In this document: piece after piece, positions 1 through 5,537 of the stretch
How positions within the stretch are numbered: the stretch's first letter is position 1
How the letters are laid out: the number at the start of each line of letters is the position of its first letter
DNA from: Chloroflexota bacterium
GTDB taxonomy: Bacteria > Chloroflexota > Limnocylindria > QHBO01
DNA length: 5,756 nucleotides
Assembly: GCA_013697395.1 (NCBI GenBank)
Contig: JACCWY010000516.1
Location: 1-5,756 of the forward strand
Direction of reading: 5' to 3'
Position numbers and translations under genes: made by a program
The notes under the pieces: generated by a model
Database searches by the model: none
What the model was told of the DNA's origin: nothing
Seen by the model: only the letters and a program-made list of their open reading frames with translations

Positions 1-2
1 AG

Positions 3-68
3 CACCACGCCATCGCTGCGCTCGTCGCCGCCCGGGCGCTGCCGCTGGTCGAGCAACAGGTGGCCTAA
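3..68 (+). CDS. C-terminal end of an unidentified protein (partial)
   Basis: The frame starting at base 3 is open and reads 21 residues rich in Ala, Leu and Val (HHAIAALVAARALPLVEQQV, then A) to a TAA at 66-68. The GC-rich third positions and plausible amphipathic helix look like a genuine gene end. Too little remains to name a family. It is on the opposite strand from the PPOX remnant, whose stop lies only 2 bases beyond, so the two converge. The alternative is a chance open frame, since 66 bases is short. Confidence 0.45.
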   Translation, partial: HHAIAALVAARALPLVEQQVA

Positions 69-70
69 CA

Positions 71-331
71 TCAAGCCGCACAGGAGGCTACGCCGTCAGA
101 CTTTTCCAGCACTGCTGAGACGCGACCGGCGCCCCGTCTCGCTTCCCAGTAGCGTGATGCGATTGCAAGCCGGGTCGTCGCGTTCGTGTCCGGCTCGATC
201 GTCGCTCGTCCGCGAACGCGGACTCCGCGAAACGGCGGGACAGTCTCGAAGATGAGGAGGACGCAGCGAGGGTCCCGGCGAAGGTGTTCCAGTTTCCGGT
301 CGCCGGTGATTGGTTTGCCGTTCACGGACCG
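71..331 (-). pseudogene. PPOX-class (pyridoxamine 5'-phosphate oxidase-like) fragment, C-terminal part
   Basis: Read from about 331 down to the stop at 71-73, the translation contains a KLEHLRRDPR segment, then a PPFRGVRVRGRATIEPD strand and a RLAIASRYW helix. This succession is typical of the C-terminal half of flavin/F420-binding split-barrel PPOX proteins, where the first motif lies at the cofactor phosphate and the second forms a core barrel strand. Full family members have roughly 60 more N-terminal residues, with a first barrel strand and substrate-access loop. The frame upstream (to 451) encodes unrelated, low-plausibility sequence, and the end (DGVASCAA) departs from the usual hydrophobic finish. 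I therefore call it a remnant, not a functional enzyme. The substrate cannot be predicted. It lies head to head with the ABM remnant at 420. Family assignment is by motif recollection, not by a search. Confidence 0.6.
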
Positions 332-406
332 TCTCACCCGTTTCCGCGTTAATTCCCGATGGAGGTGATCATGTCCACGTTGGTCGTCCACGAAACGTAA
401 CAGTCC

Positions 407-411
407 GGAGG
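407..411 (+). promoter_or_regulatory. Ribosome binding site for the GTG start at 420
   Basis: GGAGG lies 8 bases before the GTG at 420-422, with a second GGAG at 414-417 that is too close to be useful. This spacing supports GTG 420 as the authentic original start of the ABM-like gene, even though the gene is broken further on. Confidence 0.65.
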
Positions 412-419
412 CTGGAGCC

Positions 420-647
420 GTGAGTGAGCTTCTGGGTATCGCTCGATTCAAGTTTCACAAGGGCAAGGTCGAGGAGTACAAACGCTTGTCCGCTCAAGCC
501 CATGTGCACTCGAGCCGGCATTCACCATCGACTTGTCACCCCGTGACCGTTTTCGCGGACCGATCCCGCGACCTGAGCGCCCCGTCGCTGCAACCGGCGC
601 GGCAGTCGTCGGCTACCCGAGCATCCAGATTAGGGTGGCGAGGTTGA
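420..647 (+). pseudogene. ABM-family (putative quinol monooxygenase-like) gene, truncated after ~27 residues
   Basis: The N-terminus MSELLGIARFKFHKGKVEEY, followed by KRLSAQA, matches the first beta strand and first helix of small antibiotic-biosynthesis-monooxygenase (ABM) ferredoxin-fold proteins. In these, a 'F-x-x-x-x-G-K-x-E-E-Y/F-K' segment is usually followed by a Met-Glu-x-x-R-T-K-x-x-x-G-T region. Here the family pattern stops at about base 500 and the remaining ~48 residues are Ser/Arg/Pro-rich with no resemblance to the fold. Complete members are about 95-110 residues. The GTG start has a good GGAGG site 8 bases upstream. The 3' end overlaps the convergent membrane-protein gene (613-945) by 35 bases, which also argues that this tail is not native. 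A deletion or rearrangement joint near 500 is the simplest reading. ABM function (oxidation or degradation of small aromatic or quinol substrates) is known for the family only and is presumably lost here. Confidence 0.55.
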
Positions 648-945
648 CGAGCGCCGTCCCCGCCGGCCCCAGGGTCGTCCAAGTGTCCCGCGCCACGCGT
701 CCGACGACCGCGTCACCGAGCTGCACCAAGATCATGGCAAGCGCGATCGCGGTTAGCCAGGAAACCGACTGAACGCCCGCCGCTAGGAGGGCGACGACCA
801 CGAGTGCCCCGCTTCGGGACGTCGCATACCATGCAGTTCTCCGCCGCTCGCCCTCGGCGGTCCTGACCGCGGCGACGGAGAATCCAAGGCTCGTCACGGC
901 GCTGGCCACGGTGACGATGGCGCACACCCAAAACGAGGGGTCCAT
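613..945 (-). CDS. Small four-helix membrane protein of unknown function
   Basis: From the ATG at 943-945 the product is 110 residues, ending in LATLIWMLG before a TAG. Four hydrophobic stretches are visible, at about residues 4-27, 45-60, 63-84 and 93-109. An Arg/Glu-rich loop (about 29-40, EGERRR) lies between the first two, and short loops join the others, so it should be an inner-membrane protein. The 'ALVVVALLA', 'AMILVQLGDAVVG' and 'LGPAGTALVNLATLIW' runs resemble a small conserved hypothetical membrane family I have seen in Actinomycetota and Chloroflexota, but I cannot name a function. I chose the ATG at 945 over the upstream start at 1047 because the extra 34 residues are Arg/Ser-rich and non-hydrophobic, and the first helix begins right after MDPSF. 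No clear Shine-Dalgarno sequence precedes it. It lies 113 bases downstream of the DinB-like gene on the same strand and could be co-transcribed. Confidence 0.6.
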   Translation of the reverse strand: MDPSFWVCAIVTVASAVTSLGFSVAAVRTAEGERRRTAWYATSRSGALVVVALLAAGVQSVSWLTAIALAMILVQLGDAVVGRVARDTWTTLGPAGTALVNLATLIWMLG

Positions 946-1058
946 TCGACGAGGATAGCGCCGGGTCGTGCTGACGCTGCCCCAACTGCGACAGGTAACT
1001 GCCTGTCTCGCTGGCCGGGATCGTTCTAGCGAGCCGACATGGGCCAAGCCCCTCGCGC

Positions 1059-1565
1059 CTAGGAGCCAGGCCGATTGGCGTATTTGAGGAACTCGATACC
1101 GTCAGGGGAATGCCCTAGCCGGGTCAGCAACAGCGCAGCCTCGGTGAATTCCTCGACCGCATGGCCGACGAGGTGTGTCAGATAGTCGGACAGCGGCAGC
1201 GGCCGCGGTAGGTCTGGTGGCTGACCCACCGGCGGCGCTGCCAGAGTATCGTCGGACAGGCTGCTCAACCAGGCTCGCATGACGCTCTCTTCTTGACGCC
1301 ATCGAGCCTCAAGCGCCTCGAGGCTGGCAAAGTCGTCAGGGGCAAGCTCGACACTTGCGGCGCCGGCTTCAGGAGCATTGCTCAAGCGCTCGCGCCAGCT
1401 AGATTCCACGTCGAGCTCGTGAACCAGCGTCGCACGCAGATCGCGCGTCGCGACAGTCTCGCTCGAACGGAACTGTTCCGGCGTCAGGTTCGATGTCGCA
1501 GCGAGGATCCGGTCGCGCATCCAATAGACGTAGTCGAAGAGGCGCGCGGCTTCGGCCGTCTGCAT
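1059..1565 (-). CDS. DinB-fold (DinB/YfiT-like superfamily) protein
   Basis: Product of 168 residues from ATG 1563-1565, close to the usual 150-170 for this family. The N-terminal helix (LFDYVYWMRDRILAA) is the typical opening of the four-helix DinB bundle, followed by the LTPEQF turn. A His in LVHELDVESSWRERL (His49) and two in YLTHLVGHAVEE (His131, His135) are at the positions that form the three-histidine metal site in DinB-like enzymes. The superfamily includes metal-dependent thiol transferases and mycothiol-dependent isomerases (bacillithiol or mycothiol as cofactor), but many members are uncharacterised, so a specific reaction cannot be assigned. The frame is open upstream to 1880, but that part is Arg/Gly-rich and unlike the family, so the internal ATG is preferred. 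Ribosome binding signals are weak (a GGGA ~11 bases upstream). Expected to be cytoplasmic. Confidence 0.75.
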   Translation of the reverse strand: MQTAEAARLFDYVYWMRDRILAATSNLTPEQFRSSETVATRDLRATLVHELDVESSWRERLSNAPEAGAASVELAPDDFASLEALEARWRQEESVMRAWLSSLSDDTLAAPPVGQPPDLPRPLPLSDYLTHLVGHAVEEFTEAALLLTRLGHSPDGIEFLKYANRPGS

Positions 1566-2076
1566 GCGACGAGCATATCCCGCGCCGCCCGAATCGTCGC
1601 ACCGGCCCGGCAGCCGCTTTAGGCTTGACCCGTCCAAGACGGAGCCGCTCGGGCGGCACGGCTGAGCACGAAACAGGGAAGCGCGGCCCCTTCCGCGGGC
1701 ATCGGACTTTGGATCAGTCGCTCCACCGCAGCATCTGACTTGTCGGAGGGCGCCCGCCTCCTCATGCCGATTGATCCGCTGATTCGTACTCGCGGCCCCC
1801 ACGATAGGTATGTTTGCTGCACGTCCTCGACACCTGCCGGGGGACGCCATAGCAACCGAGACCGTCTCGGGACGCGCCACTGTGAGCCCGAATTCGGCGG
1901 CATCCGGGGTCGGCTGGGGTGCAACGAACTGGGGACCTCTCCCGAGACCTCGGTGGTGCTGGTGGAGGAGGAGAACGTCCTATCTCACGTCCCGATGAGT
2001 CTCGAGGAGACAGAGTGGCATGGGGAATCCAGGCACTCTCGACCAATCGGGGCGAAGTCGATCGGAAGGGGCTGAA
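1566..2076. other. Intergenic region with no recognisable gene
   Basis: Several overlapping open frames exist on both strands here (for example + from 1740 and - from 1924), but none has a convincing ribosome binding site, domain motif or hydrophobic pattern. They look like chance frames in GC-rich DNA. No complete tRNA cloverleaf was found. The stretch ends at the ATAAGGG repeat cluster of the integrase attachment region, so part of it could be chromosomal flank or decayed element DNA. Confidence 0.5.
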
Positions 2077-2098
2077 GCACCCTTATAGGCACCCTTAT
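2077..2098 (-). repeat. Two direct 12-bp-spaced ATAAGGGTGC repeats (candidate integrase arm sites, distal cluster)
   Basis: On the + strand GCACCCTTAT occurs at 2077-2086 and again, identically, at 2089-2098. On the minus strand this reads ATAAGGGTGC twice with exactly 12 bp start to start. The same motif with the same 12-bp period recurs inside the integrase coding tail at 2263-2296 in the same orientation. Short direct repeats close to an integrase gene are the classic form of arm-type binding sites for the N-terminal domain of tyrosine integrases, so that role is inferred. They lie 29 bases past the integrase stop codon. Confidence 0.7.
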
Positions 2099-2111
2099 GG
2101 CGTCGCGCCAT
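2097..2111. repeat. Short perfect hairpin just past the integrase stop
   Basis: ATGGCG-TCG-CGCCAT forms a perfect 6-bp stem with a 3-base loop, 15 bases downstream of the integrase stop (2127-2129). No T-run follows on the minus strand; the ATAAGGG repeats come next. It is therefore a poor intrinsic terminator and may instead be part of the attachment-site architecture, or chance. Confidence 0.35.
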
Positions 2112-2126
2112 GCGAACCACCGCAAC

Positions 2127-3617
2127 TCAAACGCGCTCAATGACCCAGACTGGAACGCATGACACGGGAATCCCGCGCATCCGGTATGCGGTACCAAATC
2201 CGCCATTTTCGGCCTGATCTGAACTCGGATCGGGCCGTTTCGCTGCCCGCCGACCGCCGTGTGGTCCCTTATTTGGTCCCTTATCTGAACCCTTATGGCC
2301 GCCGACGGGTCGAATGGCGGCGGCGCCGGACTCCTGATCGAGCCACAGCTCTGGCTCCTGCGGCGCCTCGCCGAGAGCGTCGTCCGCGGCGTCGAGCGGC
2401 GAGCGGCCGAGCAGCGCGTCGAGGCGGGCCATCGCCTCTGTCTGCATCGTCGGCAGCGCGTGGCTGTAGCGGTCGAGGGTGATGGCCACGTCCTTGTGGC
2501 CGAGCACCTCGGACACGATCTTGGGGTTCGTGCCGGCCGCCAGCTGCAGGGTGGCGAAGGTGTGGCGCAGGTCATGGAAGCGGATCGGTGGCAGCTCGGC
2601 CTGCCGCAGGAGCGGCCCGAACTCGCGGGTGGTGACGTGGCGGCCCCACAGCGGGTCGCCGGCGTCGTCGGAGAAGAGGAAGTCGTCGTCGGTCAGCCGG
2701 TGGCCGATGGCCAGCAGCCGCTCGGCCTGGTGGGCGCGATGGGCGCGCAGCAGGTCGATCGTCGGGTCGGTGAGGGTGACCGAGCGCTCGCTCTTGGCGG
2801 TCTTCGGGTCGCCCAGCCACCAGCGCCCGTGCAACCGCACCAGGGTGTGGTGGATAGAGATCCGGCGGGTGGCCCAGTCAACGTCTCGCCAGCGCAGACC
2901 TAGCAGCTCGCCCTTGCGCATGCCGGTCGTCAGCGCGAGGGTGAAGAGCGCCTCCAGCGGGTGGCCGCCCGTCGCCTCGAGGAAGCGGCGCGCCTCGGGG
3001 GTGCTGAGCGGACGCATCTCCGGCCGGCTCCTTCGCGGCAGGACGGCGCCTGTGGCTGGGTTGCGCTCGATGAGCCGCCAGATGACGGCCTGATCGAGCG
3101 CCCGGTGCAGGACGGCATGGGCATATCGGATGGCGGCCTGCGAGCGGGCACGGGGTTCGGTGTATCGCGCGCGGGCGTGGTTGATGGTCACCTCGCGGGG
3201 TGCTGCGAGCTCGGCATACGCACGCGCCACGTGCTCTGGCGCGAGCGCGGCGAGCGGGATCCGACCGACGGTCGGCAGGAGCTGCTCGCGGATGATGCCG
3301 CGATAGCGCACCAGGCTGGAGGGCCGGAGCCGGAGCGGCGCGACCTCGGTCAGCCATCGCTCGAGGAGGTCGCCAACGGTCAGGTGCGGGTTGCTGACGA
3401 TGCCCAGTTCGGCACGCCGGATTGCCTCGTCGCGCTTGGCTGCGGCTTCGCGGGCGCCGGCTCGCCCGGGCGTCGAGGAGTACACCGAGCGCCTCACGCC
3501 GAGGGCATCAACGTACCGCGCACGCCAGCGGCCCTCGGACGGCCGCCACCGTGGCTGCTCGCCTGAGCCTTTGTCGCGTCGTGTGGCCGCCATGGTGTCA
3601 TGGATGATAGAGCGCAC
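2127..3617 (-). CDS. int: Tyrosine recombinase / site-specific integrase, full length with extended C-terminal tail
   Basis: Product of 496 residues. An arm-DNA-binding (AP2-like) domain occupies about 22-70 (WRPSEGRWRARYVDALG). A SAM-like core-binding domain follows at about 78-175 (LTVGDLLERWL, RYRGIIREQLLPTVG), and the catalytic domain at about 203-405. All catalytic positions are present: Arg234 (TGMRKGELLGLRW), a Lys at 272 or 275 (DPKTAKSERSV), His348 and Arg351 (HDLRH), His374 (LGHKD) and Tyr384 (LDRYSH). The enzyme should integrate and excise its element by covalent Tyr-DNA intermediates in the cytoplasm. The GTG at 3615-3617 has an AAGGAG site 10 bases upstream; an ATG at 3591-3593 (residue 9) lacks one, so GTG is preferred. 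After Tyr384 come 112 residues, longer than usual. This tail encodes three Lys-Gly-x-x repeats (442-453), which are the DNA arm-like repeats read in frame, and a GTAYRMRG segment that encodes the 33-bp core-like motif. No excisionase or replication gene is adjacent. Codons are very GC-rich in the catalytic part and clearly less so in the last ~170 bases. Confidence 0.93.
   Translation of the reverse strand: MRSIIHDTMAATRRDKGSGEQPRWRPSEGRWRARYVDALGVRRSVYSSTPGRAGAREAAAKRDEAIRRAELGIVSNPHLTVGDLLERWLTEVAPLRLRPSSLVRYRGIIREQLLPTVGRIPLAALAPEHVARAYAELAAPREVTINHARARYTEPRARSQAAIRYAHAVLHRALDQAVIWRLIERNPATGAVLPRRSRPEMRPLSTPEARRFLEATGGHPLEALFTLALTTGMRKGELLGLRWRDVDWATRRISIHHTLVRLHGRWWLGDPKTAKSERSVTLTDPTIDLLRAHRAHQAERLLAIGHRLTDDDFLFSDDAGDPLWGRHVTTREFGPLLRQAELPPIRFHDLRHTFATLQLAAGTNPKIVSEVLGHKDVAITLDRYSHALPTMQTEAMARLDALLGRSPLDAADDALGEAPQEPELWLDQESGAAAIRPVGGHKGSDKGPNKGPHGGRRAAKRPDPSSDQAENGGFGTAYRMRGIPVSCVPVWVIERV
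2160..2192 (-). repeat. 33-bp near-palindromic motif, copy A (candidate attachment core)
   Basis: Read on the minus strand it begins ACCGCATACCGGA and ends GTGTCA. It matches 29 of 33 positions, without gaps, with the + strand copy at 5538-5570. Its centre, CGCGGGA-T-TCCCGTG, is an almost perfect inverted repeat (one mismatch), as expected for paired core-type binding sites of a tyrosine recombinase. It lies within the last codons of int, between the two ATAAGGG clusters. A core role is inferred from position and symmetry; a dispersed genomic repeat is the alternative. Confidence 0.6.
2263..2296 (-). repeat. Three direct 12-bp-spaced ATAAGGG repeats inside the int coding tail (candidate arm sites, proximal cluster)
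   Basis: On the + strand the copies are GGTCCCTTAT at 2263-2272 and 2275-2284, and GAACCCTTAT at 2287-2296, exactly 12 bp apart. On the minus strand they read ATAAGGG followed by T/A, T/C, C. Because 12 bp is four codons, the repeat is in phase with the integrase and yields Lys-Gly-x-x three times (residues 442-453). The motif and period match the cluster at 2077-2098. Arm-type binding for the integrase or a partner protein is inferred. Confidence 0.75.
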
Positions 3618-3627
3618 CGGTAATCAG

Positions 3628-3633
3628 CTCCTT
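3628..3633 (-). promoter_or_regulatory. Ribosome binding site deciding the integrase GTG start
   Basis: On the minus strand AAGGAG is followed by 10 bases and the GTG at 3615-3617. The spacing is slightly long but acceptable. The competing in-frame ATG at 3591-3593 has no comparable purine-rich sequence, so this site favours the 496-residue form. Confidence 0.55.
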
Positions 3634-3934
3634 GCCCGGCGATAACGCAGTTCTGCGTCGGCGCGGGGGCGGAAGCTCCGACTTCAGGCGGCGGACCATG
3701 ACCTGCCACAGAACGTCGTCGGGCGGTCGGACGCCGCGTGCGAATCGCGCACGCGAACGACGTTGCCAACTTCCGGGGCATCGGCGCCGAGCGGTGGCGG
3801 TGCGACTGCCATCGACCCTGTCAAGCCTTCACGACGCCCAACGCCTCTCAAGGCCACGCTGACACTGCTGGCGGCGCACTGATCGGGCTGGGCTTCTCCG
3901 TAAGGGTCACGCCCGAACCTTACTGGCCCCGCGA
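3634..3934. other. Intergenic region upstream of int, no recognisable gene
   Basis: Overlapping open frames run through on both strands, but none shows a domain motif, a good ribosome binding site or a membrane segment. In a complete integrative element an excisionase or helix-turn-helix gene would be expected about here, and I do not see one. The region presumably contains the integrase promoter, but I found no convincing -35/-10 pair. The only structured sequence is the inverted AAGG motif at 3900-3923. Confidence 0.5.
3900..3923. repeat. Inverted repeat GTAAGG / CCTTAC resembling the arm motif
   Basis: GTAAGG at 3900-3905 and CCTTAC at 3918-3923 form a perfect 6-bp inverted pair with a 12-base spacer. 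The first reads GTAAGGGTCAC, and the second, on the minus strand, GTAAGGTTC. Both resemble the ATAAGGG arm repeats, including the ATAAGGGTTC copy. It could be a folded element near the end of the DUF3883 gene (stop 12 bases away) or an accessory recombinase site. The short length makes chance quite possible. Confidence 0.35.
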
Positions 3935-4357
3935 TCAGTTCGTTTCGTCTGGGACTCGGACCTGAAGTGTGAGCTCCTCGGCCGTGTCGAACTCGGAGAC
4001 GTTGAGTTGAATGGTCCGCTTGACGGACGACTCGTGGACTTCCTGGTTCCATAGGGATCCGAACGGGTCCCGGATCGCGCGGAGGTACGGCGCGGTGTCG
4101 CCAAGGTCGCTTCGGAGGTTGGAAACGAGGTACAGGAAGAAACGCTGACGGAGTGTGCTATCCCGCGCCGTTTTCCATTCGTTCCACGTCATCGACTGGA
4201 CGCGTGCGTTCACACCCGAGGACTTCAGTTCAATCAACCGGTCCTTCGTCCCTGGGTTTGTCGGGTCGATCGTGAGGATGTCGAACCCCGGGAACGAGCG
4301 CCTGAATTCCTCGTTCCTCCAGATTCGCCATGGCAGCGCGGAATCTGGGCGAACCAT
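3935..4357 (-). CDS. DUF3883 (NO VEIN C-terminal-like) domain protein, stand-alone, possibly a C-terminal remnant
   Basis: Product of 140 residues from ATG 4355-4357. Residues 22-105 carry the DUF3883 pattern: PGFDIL (Asp26), then RLIELKSS (Glu43, Lys45), then MTWNEWKTA (Trp58, Glu60, Trp61) and FFLYLVSNL, then an IRDPFG close. Asp26 with Glu43-x-Lys45 matches the D...E-x-K core of PD-(D/E)XK nuclease-like folds, so nuclease or nucleic-acid recognition is inferred, not shown. In known proteins this domain usually sits at the C-terminus of much larger proteins, often with helicase, ATPase or methylase partners in restriction and defence loci. Here there is only a ~20-residue leader, and no partner gene is nearby. 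The ATG lacks a clear ribosome binding site and the frame stays open upstream to 4489 without recognisable homology. It may therefore be a truncated end. It lies 64 bases downstream of the hydrolase gene on the same strand. Its codon use is visibly less GC-rich than that of int. Confidence 0.7.
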   Translation of the reverse strand: MVRPDSALPWRIWRNEEFRRSFPGFDILTIDPTNPGTKDRLIELKSSGVNARVQSMTWNEWKTARDSTLRQRFFLYLVSNLRSDLGDTAPYLRAIRDPFGSLWNQEVHESSVKRTIQLNVSEFDTAEELTLQVRVPDETN

Positions 4358-4421
4358 CCCATTCGTTCGGCTACCTGATACGCAGTCAGGGACTGATGCG
4401 GCGCACTCGAGTCCCGCTCGG

Positions 4422-5330
4422 TCAGAGACGGTCGGCGATCCAGTCAGCCGTGATCGTGATCGCCGCCTCGGCCAGCGTCTGGTCCGGCGTCAGCACGTGG
4501 TAGATGTGATCCGCACCCTCGATGATTCGGAGCGTCTCGTCGGGGCTGTCAAGCGTGGCGATGAAGGCTTGCGAAACCGATGGATCGACGGTCGTGTCGT
4601 CGGAGCCCGCGATGGCAAGGACTGGCCCGGTGTAACCGGCCGCGTCGGTCAACGGTGTGGATGCGATCATGGAGTCGAACCATGCCAGGCTCAGCTCGAC
4701 GACTGCAAAGCCGAGGTCGAGGACGACCGAACCGTTGGCCTGGGCCTCCGGGTACAGCCCGATGAAGAGGTCCAGAATCCCGTCGGAGAGGACGCCCGAC
4801 CAGCTGGCGAACGCGGCGACCTCCGGACGCTCCACCACCAATCCCAGTCCGACCTTCGAGCCCATGCTGAAGCCGAGCACTCCGACGCGGTCATCAATGG
4901 TCCGCGGGTTGGCGACCAGCCAATCGAATGCCGTGACCGCGTCTGCGACCATGCCGGTCCACGTGTTGGCCGTGTACGGCTGCTGGCTGTCTCCGGTGCC
5001 GGCAAAGTCGACCCGGAGTGAGCCGATCCCGCGCTCGGCTAGCGCACGTGCTTCGCGCAGATACATGTCTCCGACCTCATCCTTCTGGCTCGCAAAGCCG
5101 TGAAGCATCAGCACAGCGGGGTACGAGCGTGCGGCGCCTCCGGCCTTCGGAAGCGCAAGGATGCCGGGAATCATGTGATCGCCCGCGGGGATCCAGACAA
5201 ACGTCTCCCGAACTTTGGCGTCAGCGGAGGGATTGGTATCCGGCCAGCTCGGCGGCGCGGCGAGCGTCGTCGCCGTGGTCAACAGAAGGAGGGTGACTGC
5301 CAAGAACGTCGAGCGCGAGCTAATTCGCAC
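4422..5330 (-). CDS. Secreted alpha/beta hydrolase (esterase/dienelactone-hydrolase-like)
   Basis: From the GTG at 5328-5330 the product is 302 residues. Residues 1-25 form a signal peptide: Arg-containing start, hydrophobic core FLAVTLLLL, Ala-rich end TTLAA before PPSWPD. The mature protein is therefore exported. The alpha/beta hydrolase order is clear: oxyanion-hole strand VLMLHGF (77-79), VDFAGTGDS, nucleophile elbow GFSMGS with Ser155, acid in GSDDTTVDP (Asp244/245) and His275 in EGADHIYH. The DDRVGVLGFSMGS and DWLVANP segments resemble acyl-peptidase/dienelactone-hydrolase-type serine hydrolases that cleave esters or amides. The substrate is not predictable. I chose GTG 5330 because AGAGG lies 7 bases upstream and the signal peptide begins there; the longer TTG start at 5402 would bury the signal peptide behind 24 odd residues. 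A segment at about 180-215 may form a lid. No partner gene is evident. Confidence 0.85.
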   Translation of the reverse strand: MRISSRSTFLAVTLLLLTTATTLAAPPSWPDTNPSADAKVRETFVWIPAGDHMIPGILALPKAGGAARSYPAVLMLHGFASQKDEVGDMYLREARALAERGIGSLRVDFAGTGDSQQPYTANTWTGMVADAVTAFDWLVANPRTIDDRVGVLGFSMGSKVGLGLVVERPEVAAFASWSGVLSDGILDLFIGLYPEAQANGSVVLDLGFAVVELSLAWFDSMIASTPLTDAAGYTGPVLAIAGSDDTTVDPSVSQAFIATLDSPDETLRIIEGADHIYHVLTPDQTLAEAAITITADWIADRL

Positions 5331-5337
5331 GTGGATA

Positions 5338-5361
5338 CCTCTGATGAAGGGCCTCAGTATA
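5338..5361 (-). promoter_or_regulatory. Candidate -10 box and ribosome binding site of the hydrolase gene
   Basis: On the minus strand TATACT (5361 down to 5356) matches five of six bases of the sigma70-type -10 consensus. It lies about 25 bases before the GTG at 5330, which would give a short leader of roughly 20 bases. AGAGG at 5342-5338 is 7 bases from the start codon. No good -35 hexamer is seen at 16-18 bases upstream of the -10, so an activator or alternative sigma factor may be needed, or the match may be chance. Confidence 0.4.
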
Positions 5362-5388
5362 CGGTCGGGGTCGGCCCGGACTGCTAGC

Positions 5389-5414
5389 CACCTGACAGGC
5401 AATCAGGTGACCTG
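5389..5414. promoter_or_regulatory. Operator-like palindromes upstream of the hydrolase
   Basis: CACCTGA at 5389-5395 and TCAGGTG at 5403-5409 form a perfect 7-bp inverted repeat with a 7-base spacer (21 bp, two helical turns). A second dyad, CAGGT-G-ACCTG at 5404-5414, shares the right arm. The group lies 28 bases upstream of the candidate -10 box (5361), where a dimeric regulator could act. No regulator gene is visible in the window. Confidence 0.45.
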
Positions 5415-5537
5415 GGCTCCACTGGCGGGGCGTTCCGGAAATCACGATCGGGTCGGGGCAGGGCATCAGCTTCACGATGACGATGGTTTCGGTGGCGCAG
5501 ATGGCGTCAGCCGCCCATCCCGCCCACGCGGATGCGC

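Noticed and set aside
1762..1815. Possible tRNA-like T-arm on the minus strand (GAGTACGAATC context)
   Set aside because: The flanking 5-base stem does not pair and no anticodon or D-arm can be placed, so it is not a tRNA gene; at most a chance resemblance.
1066..1880. Longer 273-residue reading of the DinB-like gene
   Set aside because: The extra N-terminal ~105 residues are Arg/Gly/Ser-rich with no family resemblance, whereas the start at 1565 gives the normal family length and first helix.
2077..2296. CRISPR array
   Set aside because: Repeat units are about 10 bp with 2-bp gaps, not 23-50 bp repeats with unique spacers, and no cas gene is present.
1985..2575. Alternative minus strand frame overlapping the integrase 3' half
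   Set aside because: It is a Cys/Arg/Pro-rich shadow of the integrase in another frame.
2295..3093. Long + strand open frames opposite the integrase
   Set aside because: They are antisense shadows produced by GC-rich third positions; the minus strand frame has full domain structure and catalytic residues.
4155..5021. 288-residue + strand open frame across the DUF3883 and hydrolase genes
   Set aside because: It is antisense to two genes with clear motifs and has low-complexity Arg/Asp/Gly composition without a domain.
5415..5537. A gene or RNA between the hydrolase and the second integrase
   Set aside because: Open frames here are short extensions of antisense frames with no motif, and no stable RNA fold was recognised.
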